From: Thermohalobaculum sp039815685
GTDB lineage: Bacteria > Pseudomonadota > Alphaproteobacteria > Rhodobacterales > Rhodobacteraceae
Assembly: GCA_039815685.1 (NCBI GenBank)
Contig: JBCBYV010000014.1
Coordinates: forward strand, 49,052-113,051
Length of the DNA stretch: 64,000 nucleotides
Direction of reading: 5' to 3'
A program made the translations under genes and the position numbers. The notes beneath the pieces are model-generated. The model searched no databases. It saw only the letters and a program-made list of their open reading frames with translations, and was not told where the DNA came from. Shown in pieces: positions 1 to 7,742 of this stretch (positions within the stretch are counted from its first letter, which is position 1; each line of letters begins with the position of its first letter).

Positions 1-2518
1 GCAGCCCGGCCTCGCGCGCCTGCAGACGCCAGGCCTTCTCGAACTCGAACGCCTCCATCCCCTCGGCAAACTCCTCCTCGGCGTCCTCATAGTCAGGCGT
101 ATCGTCGTCGATATCGCGCCGTGCCCCGGCGATACCGGAGCGGATGTCGCCCGCCCCTTCGATGGCGCCGATCATCTGCTCAATGGGCGCAAAACGCTCC
201 TCCGCCGCCTCACCCTGGAAGTTCCGCCACTCACCCTCAAGCTCGCGCAGCGGCTCCTCGAGCGCCAGCAGCGCGTCCGTATCCGCGAGGATGGCGGACA
301 GCTCCATCACGGGCTTGTAGGCGGCATCGACCGAACGGCGATAGGCGTTCCGCGCGTTCCGGTCGTCGCGCGTGATCGCGACATAGGCTTCCTGCACCTC
401 GGTCCAGTCGCCGGGGATCTGGGCGAGGAGCGCTTCCTTGTCCGCCTCCAGCACCACGATCTCGGCCTCTGCGTCGGCGATCAGCTCCTCATTGCCCTGC
501 GCAAAGTTGACGCTCTGGCGCAAATCTTCGAGGACGGCATCGATCTGGCGGGCATCGCGCTGGAGCGCTCGAACGAGCGTATGTGCCGGGCGATAGTCGC
601 CCGCTCCCTCGTCCAGGCGCTGCTCGACCGCCTTGATCTCGGCCATGTGCTCGAAGCTCTCCCGCGCGTTCTCGAGACCTTCCTCGAACTCCTCGCGCAG
701 GTCTTCCGGCAGGTAGGAGAGATCGACCCCCTCCATCCGACCGATCGCCGCCTCGAGCTCCGCACGGTTCTCAGTGAACTGCTCGTGGATGAAGTTCTCC
801 ATGCAGTACTGCAAGCGTGGGTTGAGGGGCGGCGGCGCCGTCTCCGCCGTCAGCGAGGAACGCGTCGGCAGATAGTTCACGAGGCTCGGATTGAAGCCCA
901 CGATCACGAGCGCGATGAGCTGCAGCGAGATGAAGGCGATGACGCCCTTGTACATCTGGATCGTCCGTACCGCCGCCGGCGCCACGCCGCGCAGATAGAA
1001 GAGCGCAAAGCCGAAGGGCGGCGTGAGGAACGATGTCTGGATGTTGAGCCCGATCATGACGCCGAGCCAGACAGCGGTCACGTTCGCGCCCGGGTCGGCC
1101 AGCAGGATCGGCGCCACGATGGGCACGACGACCACGGCGATCTCGATGAAGTCCAGGAAGAAGCCGAGGACGAAGATCACCAGCATCACGATGACAAAGC
1201 GCGTCCAGAACCCGCCCGGCAGCCCTTCGAGGAAGTGCTTGACCAGTTCCTCGCCGCCGAAGGCCCGGAAGGCGGCCGTCAGCATCGCGGCACCGAGGAG
1301 GATGATGAAGACGAGCGAGGTGGTCTTCGCCGTCTCGACCATCACGCCCTGGAGCGTGTCGTCGGTCGTGTAGGTGCGCCAGCCCGACCAGAGGAGGCCG
1401 ACGGCCGTGATGCCGACGCCGATCAGCGCGAGCGTCACACCCGTCACGTCCTCGGGCGTGTCGATCGCCTTGATGTTGGTGTCGTAGTTCGCGAGCACGT
1501 AGCCGATGATGGCGAGGCCGATGAGCGCCATGATCGCGGGCACGAAGGTCAGCGCTCCGCCCTTGTGCAGCCGATAGCCCGCCATGATCATCGCGCCGAC
1601 AGCACCGATGGCGCCTGCCTGGTTCACCGTCGCGATGCCGCCGATGATCGAGCCGAGCACGAGGAAGATCAGCAGGAGCGGCGGGATGAGAGCGAGCGCC
1701 ACCTTGCCGGCGAAGCGCGCATCGTACTTGCCGTCATAGGGCACCGGCGGCGCAAGCTTCGGCCGGACGAGCGCGAAGGCCAGGATGAAAGCGATGTAGA
1801 GCCCGACCAGCAGCAGGCCGGGCACGAGCGCGCCGAGGAACATGTCGCCGGCGGAGGTGGAGACGACACCGTATTCGGACGGCATCACGATCTCGCCAGT
1901 CGCTTCCTTGTAGAGCTCCTTCCGAGACGTATCCGCCTGGTCGACCGCACTCGCCAACTGGTCGGCGAGGATGATCAGCACGATGGAGGGCGGAATGATC
2001 TGCCCCAGCGTGCCGGAGGCCGCGATGGTGCCCGTGGCAAGCGGGTTGGAATAGCCACGCTGCATCATGGCCGGGAGCGAGATCAGGCCCATGGCGACAA
2101 CGGTGGCACCGACAATGCCGGTCGTCGCCGCCAGCAGCGCACCCACGAAGACGACCGAGATGCCGAGACCCCCGGGAACCGGCCCGAAGAGCTGCGCCAT
2201 CGTGACGAGCAGATCCTCCGCGATCTTCGACCGCTGGAGCATGATGCCCATGAAGATGAAGAGCGGAATGGCGATCAGGGTATCTCGATCGGGTTCCCAG
2301 TACACCCCTCGAAGGTTCGTGACCCCCGCCGACAGCCACTGCGACGGTCCGCCGGAAGCGAAGTAGGCGTCCGTGTCCCCCGCGAACAGATAGCCCGAGA
2401 TGGCGGCCGCCGCGATCGTGATGATCGCGGCACCAGGCAGCGCGAAGGCAACCGGGTAACCGGAGCCGAGCGCGAACGCCATGATGACCACGAGGAGGAG
2501 GAGGAAGTAGAGTTCCAT
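1..2518 (-). CDS. TRAP transporter large permease (DctM family) with long C-terminal extension, 3' partial
   Basis: Large, transport-catalysing subunit of a tripartite ATP-independent periplasmic transporter in the inner membrane. The frame opens at ATG 2518 (MELYFLLLLVV) and stays open for 839 codons to the window edge, so the 3' end is missing. Residues 1 to about 550 are alternating hydrophobic segments of the DctM type, including the stretch IIPPSIVLIIL and the late segment NIQTSFLTPPFGFALFYL. After about residue 555 the protein becomes soluble, strongly charged and rich in Glu, Ala, Arg and Leu (starting near NPRLQYCMENF), looking like long helices or coiled coil, with no end inside the window. 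Ordinary DctM proteins are about 430-600 residues. It is the last gene of a dctP-dctQ-dctM set, 71 nt after dctQ. The family assignment is firm; the role of the extension is unknown. Confidence 0.9.
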   Translation of the reverse strand, partial: MELYFLLLLVVIMAFALGSGYPVAFALPGAAIITIAAAAISGYLFAGDTDAYFASGGPSQWLSAGVTNLRGVYWEPDRDTLIAIPLFIFMGIMLQRSKIAEDLLVTMAQLFGPVPGGLGISVVFVGALLAATTGIVGATVVAMGLISLPAMMQRGYSNPLATGTIAASGTLGQIIPPSIVLIILADQLASAVDQADTSRKELYKEATGEIVMPSEYGVVSTSAGDMFLGALVPGLLLVGLYIAFILAFALVRPKLAPPVPYDGKYDARFAGKVALALIPPLLLIFLVLGSIIGGIATVNQAGAIGAVGAMIMAGYRLHKGGALTFVPAIMALIGLAIIGYVLANYDTNIKAIDTPEDVTGVTLALIGVGITAVGLLWSGWRTYTTDDTLQGVMVETAKTTSLVFIILLGAAMLTAAFRAFGGEELVKHFLEGLPGGFWTRFVIVMLVIFVLGFFLDFIEIAVVVVPIVAPILLADPGANVTAVWLGVMIGLNIQTSFLTPPFGFALFYLRGVAPAAVRTIQMYKGVIAFISLQLIALVIVGFNPSLVNYLPTRSSLTAETAPPPLNPRLQYCMENFIHEQFTENRAELEAAIGRMEGVDLSYLPEDLREEFEEGLENARESFEHMAEIKAVEQRLDEGAGDYRPAHTLVRALQRDARQIDAVLEDLRQSVNFAQGNEELIADAEAEIVVLEADKEALLAQIPGDWTEVQEAYVAITRDDRNARNAYRRSVDAAYKPVMELSAILADTDALLALEEPLRELEGEWRNFQGEAAEERFAPIEQMIGAIEGAGDIRSGIAGARRDIDDDTPDYEDAEEEFAEGMEAFEFEKAWRLQAREAGL

Positions 2519-2563
2519 GGGACGCCGCCCTTGTCGTTCTCGTTATGGTTAAGCAGGCACGCA

Positions 2564-2581
2564 GCGCGCCGGGCGGCGCGC
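2564..2581 (-). other. stem-loop between dctQ and dctM
   Basis: Perfect 7-bp inverted repeat GCGCGCC / GGCGCGC around a GCCC loop in the 71-nt gap between the small and large permease genes. There is no T-run, so it is more likely an RNA stability or processing element than a terminator. Function is inferred. Confidence 0.4.
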
Positions 2582-2589
2582 CGTGGTCG

Positions 2590-3609
2590 TCAGAGCGGTT
2601 CCATATGCGACTCGCGATGCCCCGGCTCGCCGCGCCGATCCGCCACCCCGTCGAAGAGCTGGCTGACGAACTGGATTAGCATGGTGGCGGCGAAGACGCC
2701 GAGGAACCCGGCCATGAAGTACTTCACGTACATGCCGAAGCCGGCCTGCGTCACCTCGAAGACGAGGATCGGGCTCACGATGACCGCGTTCGCAGAGCTG
2801 AAGCCGAAATAGAGGATGGTCCAGCAGACCGACATCCCGAGCAGGATCGAGCCCAGGCTGTTCACGAGCCCCTGCCCCCGCTGCGACATGCCTGCGTAGA
2901 AGAGGTCGACCCTCACATGTCCGTCCTCGAGCAGCGTGTAGGCGGAGGCGAAGAGGAAGAGCGCGCCGTACCAGAACCGCACGAGATCGGCCATGAAGGC
3001 CTGCTCGTATGAGAAGACGAAGCGGCAGACGACGATCAGGAGTTCGGCCACGACGACGAGGAGCGCGAGCCAGGTGAAGCCGAGTGTCCGCGTGAAGAAG
3101 GCGATCACGATCCCGAGCAGAACCAGTGGCGTGTGAAAGTAGAGCCCCCGGTATGCAGACCGGCCGAGATCGCCCGCCATCTCCTCACCGACATAGCCCT
3201 CCAGCATCCCCTCGACGCGCAGGAACGACATCGCCGCGTCTCCGACGCCCACGAGGAAGACGGCCCAGAAGGCCGCGCGCACGAGGAAGGCATTGAAGGC
3301 CGCGACGCGCGCCGCATCGGACCGAAGGCTCGTCTCGGCCGTTCGAGCGACGTGCCAGACCGTAAAGGCGGGGGCTGCGAGATAGATGATGAGCTGCACG
3401 ACAGCGAGACCGGTGGAGCCCTCGCCACCGCTGCCGAACAAGCTCTCGACACCCGGAAAGCCGACCCAGAAGGTCAGGATCGAGTTCAGCAGGAAGACTG
3501 CGAGCAGGCTCAGCATGAGCCATCCGAAGCCGCGGACGAGAGCCGTAGATCCGCCGCTCGCGCCGGCATGCACGTCACCAGTCGCCGAAGCCGTCATGCT
3601 TTCAGCCAT
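2590..3609 (-). CDS. TRAP transporter small permease (DctQ family)
   Basis: Membrane subunit that partners DctM in TRAP uptake. At 339 residues it is clearly longer than the usual 160-200 residue DctQ. The N-terminal half adds hydrophobic segments (LMLSLLAVFLLNSILTFWVG, AVVQLIIYLAAPAFTVW) before the canonical four-helix domain. The hallmark DctQ motif is visible as AYTLLEDGHVRVDLFY at about residues 223-238. Long DctQ forms are typical of the FcbT2 (mannitol/chloroaromatic-type) TRAP group, which fits the FcbT1-like binding protein upstream. ATG 3609 has a GAGAGG Shine-Dalgarno at good spacing. It is cotranscribed with the binding protein (103-nt gap holding a hairpin) and the large permease. 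Confidence 0.9.
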   Translation of the reverse strand: MAESMTASATGDVHAGASGGSTALVRGFGWLMLSLLAVFLLNSILTFWVGFPGVESLFGSGGEGSTGLAVVQLIIYLAAPAFTVWHVARTAETSLRSDAARVAAFNAFLVRAAFWAVFLVGVGDAAMSFLRVEGMLEGYVGEEMAGDLGRSAYRGLYFHTPLVLLGIVIAFFTRTLGFTWLALLVVVAELLIVVCRFVFSYEQAFMADLVRFWYGALFLFASAYTLLEDGHVRVDLFYAGMSQRGQGLVNSLGSILLGMSVCWTILYFGFSSANAVIVSPILVFEVTQAGFGMYVKYFMAGFLGVFAATMLIQFVSQLFDGVADRRGEPGHRESHMEPL

Positions 3610-3670
3610 ACGTCCTCTCCGCTCCGGATAGCTGGACGAGCAGGACGGCCCCGCGACCGACCCGGTCCAT

Positions 3671-3703
3671 AAAGAAGTAGGGGCAGGCCCGAAGGCCCGC
3701 CCC
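3671..3703 (-). terminator. attenuator-like hairpin between dctP and dctQ
   Basis: On the minus strand a 10-bp stem GGGGCGGGCC / GGCCTGCCCC (one G-T wobble) closes on a TTCG tetraloop and is followed by TACTTCTTT. It sits directly after the dctP stop. It resembles a partial terminator or mRNA-stabilising element that would let the binding protein be made in excess over the permeases. The structure is seen; its role is inferred. Confidence 0.65.
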
Positions 3704-3712
3704 CTCTACGCC

Positions 3713-4795
3713 TCAGAGATCGAGGACGCGGTTGCGCTTCTGCACGAAGGCCTGGTCGGAAATGGCCGTCCAGCTACCGATGTCCTTCCGCGCCAGCAGG
3801 AAGCTGTCGAAGATCTCCTTCGCCAGCGGGCTGTGATCCCGCGCTTCCTCGATGACCTCGGCCGCAGCCTCTCCGAAGCTCTCGTAGACGTCGTCGTTGA
3901 ACTCCTTGAGCTCGACGCCGTTCTCCGTGACGAGGCGGGTGAGGAAGGTACCGTTGTTGGCGTTCGTCTCGGCCATCTGACGGGCGTTCTCTTCGTTCGC
4001 CGCCGCCTCGATGATCGCCTGATCGGTGGCCGAGAGGCCGCCCCACCAGGAAGCGTTCATGCCGAGAGCGAGCTGCGAGCCCGGCTCGTGCATGCCCGGC
4101 CAGTAGTAGAACTTGGCCGCCTCGTAGAACTTCATGAAGTAGTCGTTGTAGGGGCCGACCCACTCCGTCGCGTCCACGGCACCCGATACCAAGTTCTCGT
4201 AGATCTGACCGCCCGGCAGCGAGACGGGGGAGGCGCCGAGCTTGGCCATGACGTCGCCGCCGAGACCCGGGATACGCATCTTAAGACCCTTGAGGTCGTC
4301 GGCGCTCTCGATCTCCTTGTTGAACCAGCCGCCCATCTGCACGCCGGTGTTGCCGCAGGCGAAGTTCTTGAGGCCGAACTCACCGGCAAGCTTGTCCCAG
4401 AGCTGCTGACCGCCAGCATACTTAATCCAGGCGTCGATCTCGGTGTAGGTGAGGCCGAAGGGGACAGCCGTGAACGGCGCCCAGCCCGGATGCTTGCCCT
4501 TCCAGTAGTAGTCGGCGGCGATGTAGGCCTGCGCGTTGCCGCTCGCGACCTCATCGAAGCTGTCGAAGGCGCCGACACGCTCGCCCGCAGCGAAGTACTG
4601 GACGTTGATGCGGCCCTCGGTCAGCTCCGGGATGCGCGCGGCAAGACGCTGGGCGCTGACGCCGAGGCCGGGGAAGTCCCGCGGCCAGGTCGACACGATG
4701 ACCATGTCGATCTTGCCCTGTGCGACGGCCGGTGCCGCGAGCGGCGCGGCCACACCCGCAGCAGCAGCGCCTGCGAGGAAGTTACGACGTTCCAT
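3713..4795 (-). CDS. TRAP transporter substrate-binding protein (DctP family, FcbT1-like)
   Basis: Periplasmic solute receptor for the adjacent DctQM permease. The N-terminus MERRNFLAGAAAAGVAA followed by APAVAQG is a twin-arginine-type signal with an AxA cleavage site. The mature protein shows the DctP fold pattern: a binding-loop region KNFACGNTGVQMGGWF, then LKGLKMRIPGLGGDV, and the ligand-pocket segment VDATEWVGPYNDY. These match the COG4663 mannitol/chloroaromatic or 2-oxo-acid TRAP receptors; the actual ligand, probably a carboxylate, cannot be read from sequence. 360 residues is normal. ATG 4795 has a GGAGGA ribosome site about 8 nt upstream. First gene of the operon; the 265-bp gap upstream (4796-5060) should hold its promoter, but no clear -35/-10 pair was recognised. 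Confidence 0.92.
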   Translation of the reverse strand: MERRNFLAGAAAAGVAAPLAAPAVAQGKIDMVIVSTWPRDFPGLGVSAQRLAARIPELTEGRINVQYFAAGERVGAFDSFDEVASGNAQAYIAADYYWKGKHPGWAPFTAVPFGLTYTEIDAWIKYAGGQQLWDKLAGEFGLKNFACGNTGVQMGGWFNKEIESADDLKGLKMRIPGLGGDVMAKLGASPVSLPGGQIYENLVSGAVDATEWVGPYNDYFMKFYEAAKFYYWPGMHEPGSQLALGMNASWWGGLSATDQAIIEAAANEENARQMAETNANNGTFLTRLVTENGVELKEFNDDVYESFGEAAAEVIEEARDHSPLAKEIFDSFLLARKDIGSWTAISDQAFVQKRNRVLDL

Positions 4796-5060
4796 GGTGG
4801 ATGATCCTCCGGTGTACTTTGTTTTGTCGGTTGCCAGCGCGCTTTGGACGAAACCGCGTCGGGTCCGTTAGCGCATGCGGCTATCCGACCCGCCCGATGC
4901 CCCCCGGCAACACAAGCGCGGGGGACCGTATAAGGTGCCCCGGACAGGCGCAAGACGAGACCGCACAAGCGTTTTGCAATAAATGAAATGTTATACCGCT
5001 ATGGGGGAGCCCACAGTCTCCTGCACTGCGGTTTCGGATGGGCTTTAGTGGGTCACTACG

Positions 5061-6455
5061 TCAGCCGGTGTCGATGAGACGACGCATCGTCTCTAGAAAT
5101 CGCCCCTCGACTGTTTCGCGCTGCGGATGGCGGCCCTCCTGCACTACATGGCGTCCGGCGGACCAGAGCTCAGCGATCGTGCCGTCCCCTGCCGCGAAGA
5201 CCATGCCGTCGATCAACGCATAGAGCGGCAGGGGCGCAAGCGCGGAGTGGGAGAGGTTTGGCGCGAGCAGGTCGGCAAGATGTCCCTCCGCGATCCGGCC
5301 CGCGCGCCGGTCGAGCGCCTGTGCCGCCCCTTCCGCCGCCGCCCGCCAGAGTGTCTCGCCGGTGGAGACGGGCGGCGCGCCCTCACCGCCCTCGGGCACC
5401 ATGCAGCCCCGGGCCCGCATCGTCAGCCGCTGGCCGTATTCAAGCATGCGCAACTCCTCCCCAAGCGCGATCCGGACATTCGAGTCCGACCCGACCCCGA
5501 GCCGTCCGCCTGCGCGAAGGAAGTCGGGGCCGGGAAAGATCCCGTCGCCAAGATTGGCCTCGGTGATCGGGCATAAGCCTGCGACCGCCCCGCTTCGGGC
5601 CAGCCCCTCGGTCTCCTCCGCGATCATGTGTGTCGCATGCACGACGCACCATCGCGAATCGAGGAACCTGCGGAGCAGCCAGGCGATCGGACGCTGCCCA
5701 AGCCAGGTTTCGATCTCCTCCACCTCGCGCGTCTGCTCTGCTGCGTGAATGTGCACGGGCCCGCTCGGCACTGCCTCCAGCACCGCACGCATCCCAGCTT
5801 CATCGCAGGCCCTGAGCGAATGGAAGGCGAGGCCCAGGCGCGCATCTTCAGTCGCCTCGGACAGGATCGACCGGCAGGTTTCGAGAAGTCCGAGGAAACC
5901 ATCGGGCGCGTGCCCGAAGCGCCGCTGTCCACCGTCGAGTGGCGCGTTCCGCGCCCCGCCGTACTGATAGAGCACCGGGAGATGCGTGAGCCCGATCCCT
6001 GTCTCGACCGCAGCACCTGCGATCCGGCGCGAGAGCTCCGCCCGGTCCTCGTAGGGCGCGCCGCCGGGCTGGTGATGGAGATAATGGAACTCACCAACCG
6101 CCGCGTAGCCCGCCTCCAGCATCTCGACGAAGACCTGCGCCGCGATGGCCTCGACATCATCGGGCGTCAGCCGGTCGAGAAAGCGGTACATGAGCGTGCG
6201 CCAAGTCCAGAAGCTGTCCCGGCCCGGCCGTGCTGCCTCCCCCAGCCCTGCCATCGCGCGCTGGAAGCTGTGAGAATGCAGGTTGCCCGGCGCGGGAAGC
6301 AGTACCGGCACCCGCAGATCGCCCGGCGCCGCAGCGGTACCCACTTCGACGCCCGCGATATGGCTGTCCGCCATGGTCACGCGCACATCGCACGCCCAGC
6401 CATCCGGCAAGAGCGCCGATCCCGCATGCAGCGCGCGCCCGCTCCTTTCAGCCAT
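5061..6455 (-). CDS. hutF: formimidoylglutamate deiminase
   Basis: Amidohydrolase that converts N-formimino-L-glutamate to N-formyl-L-glutamate plus ammonia in the five-step histidine degradation route. The protein (464 residues) has the amidohydrolase metal motif in PGNLHSHSFQRAMAG (HxH) and the HutF signature FWTWRTLMYRF, then the metal/catalytic His segments AGYAAVGEFHYLHH and GPVHIHAAEQ. ATG 6455 (MAERSG) is preferred because AGGGGAG lies 6 nt upstream; the in-frame ATG at 6461 is too close to that site. The open frame continues far upstream on this strand but that part lies opposite hutI and is not coding. Divergent from hutI across 72 bp that probably carries the shared control region; no HutC-type TGTATATACA site was seen there. 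Confidence 0.95.
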   Translation of the reverse strand: MAERSGRALHAGSALLPDGWACDVRVTMADSHIAGVEVGTAAAPGDLRVPVLLPAPGNLHSHSFQRAMAGLGEAARPGRDSFWTWRTLMYRFLDRLTPDDVEAIAAQVFVEMLEAGYAAVGEFHYLHHQPGGAPYEDRAELSRRIAGAAVETGIGLTHLPVLYQYGGARNAPLDGGQRRFGHAPDGFLGLLETCRSILSEATEDARLGLAFHSLRACDEAGMRAVLEAVPSGPVHIHAAEQTREVEEIETWLGQRPIAWLLRRFLDSRWCVVHATHMIAEETEGLARSGAVAGLCPITEANLGDGIFPGPDFLRAGGRLGVGSDSNVRIALGEELRMLEYGQRLTMRARGCMVPEGGEGAPPVSTGETLWRAAAEGAAQALDRRAGRIAEGHLADLLAPNLSHSALAPLPLYALIDGMVFAAGDGTIAELWSAGRHVVQEGRHPQRETVEGRFLETMRRLIDTG

Positions 6456-6527
6456 GAACATCTCCCCTAGGCACGCGCCAGCCGTCCGCCTTACGGTGCA
6501 TTCCGAAGCGGCGGAGGTCGAGCGGCG

Positions 6528-7742
6528 ATGACGGGCGACAAAAGGCTTCTCACAGGCGCACGCCTCGCCACGATGGACCCGAGCCTTCCCACACCCTACG
6601 GCCTGATCGACGACGGCACGGTCGTGATCGAGGGTGGCCGGATCGCCTGGACAGGTTCCAGTGCCGCGCTGCCCACTGAGCACCGTAGCGCGCCGTCCGA
6701 CGCCTGCGAGGGTCGCCTCGTGACCCCCGCGCTCATCGACTGCCACACCCATATCGTGCATGCGGGCAGCCGGGCGGGCGAGTTCGAGCAGCGGCTCAAA
6801 GGCGCGAGCTATGCCGAGATTGCAGCGGCCGGCGGTGGCATCCTCAGCACCGTGACGGCGACCCGGGCGGCGACCGAGGACGACCTTCTCGAGAACGCCC
6901 TCCGCTGGGTCGACCGGCTTCTCGCGGAGGGCGTCGGCACCATCGAGATCAAATCGGGCTACGGGCTGGACATCGAGACCGAGCTTCGCATGCTCCGCGC
7001 AGCCAGGCGCGTGGCCGAGAAGCGGGACATCACCGTCGTGACTAGCTTCCTGGGCGCCCATGCCATCCCGCCAGCCTTCAAGGACCGGAACCGCGCCTAC
7101 CTCGACGAGACCTGCCTGCCCGCCCTACGCGCCGCCGCCGAGCAGGGTCTTGCCGACGCCGTTGACGGGTTCTGCGAGGGCATCGCCTTCTCGACCGAAG
7201 AGATCGACCATCTGTTCAAGGCGGCCAAGGCGCTGGGACTGCCGGTGAAACTGCACGCAGAACAGCTCTCCAACATCGGCGGGGCAGCGCTCGCGGCGCG
7301 GCATGGGGCGCTCTCCGCCGACCATATCGAGTACCTCGATCAGGATGGCATCGACGCAATGGCGGCAGCCGGGACCGTCGCCGTCCTGCTGCCTGGCGCC
7401 TTCTACACCTTGCGCGAGACGCAGGCCCCGCCGATAGAACAGCTCCGCGCCGCCGGCATTCCGATGGCGGTCGCCACGGACGCGAACCCGGGCTCCTCGC
7501 CCATGGTCTCCCTCCTCCTCGCGATGAACATGGCCTGCACCCTCTTCCGCCTCACGCCGGAGGAGGCGCTGACCGGTGTCACGCGCAACGCGGCCCGCGC
7601 CCTTGGCCTCACGGATCGCGGTATCCTCCGCCAAGGCCTCCGCGCTGACCTCGCGATCTGGGAGGTGGAGCACCCCGCAGAGCTCTCCTGGCGCATTGGC
7701 TGGGCGCCCCTTGCGCGTCGCATTCTCGGAGGCCGCGGATGA
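6528..7742 (+). CDS. hutI: imidazolonepropionase
   Basis: Hydrolyses 4-imidazolone-5-propionate to N-formimino-L-glutamate, the third step of histidine catabolism; cytoplasmic metal enzyme. 404 residues, normal for HutI. The metal motif CHTHIVHAG (His73, His75) is followed by family blocks GTIEIKSGYGLDIETELRML, VTSFLGAHAIPP, VKLHAEQLSNIGGA and the late Asp in VATDANPGSSP. ATG 6528 follows GGAGG at about 10 nt. The stop overlaps the hutH start (ATGA), indicating translational coupling, and the product feeds HutF encoded divergently next door. Confidence 0.97.
   Translation: MTGDKRLLTGARLATMDPSLPTPYGLIDDGTVVIEGGRIAWTGSSAALPTEHRSAPSDACEGRLVTPALIDCHTHIVHAGSRAGEFEQRLKGASYAEIAAAGGGILSTVTATRAATEDDLLENALRWVDRLLAEGVGTIEIKSGYGLDIETELRMLRAARRVAEKRDITVVTSFLGAHAIPPAFKDRNRAYLDETCLPALRAAAEQGLADAVDGFCEGIAFSTEEIDHLFKAAKALGLPVKLHAEQLSNIGGAALAARHGALSADHIEYLDQDGIDAMAAAGTVAVLLPGAFYTLRETQAPPIEQLRAAGIPMAVATDANPGSSPMVSLLLAMNMACTLFRLTPEEALTGVTRNAARALGLTDRGILRQGLRADLAIWEVEHPAELSWRIGWAPLARRILGGRG

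Noticed and set aside
581..2812. Long plus-strand open frame of 743 codons, rich in Asp, Arg, His and Glu
   Set aside because: It mirrors the minus-strand TRAP large permease; the composition is the antisense shadow expected in GC-rich DNA, and it overlaps dctQ as well.
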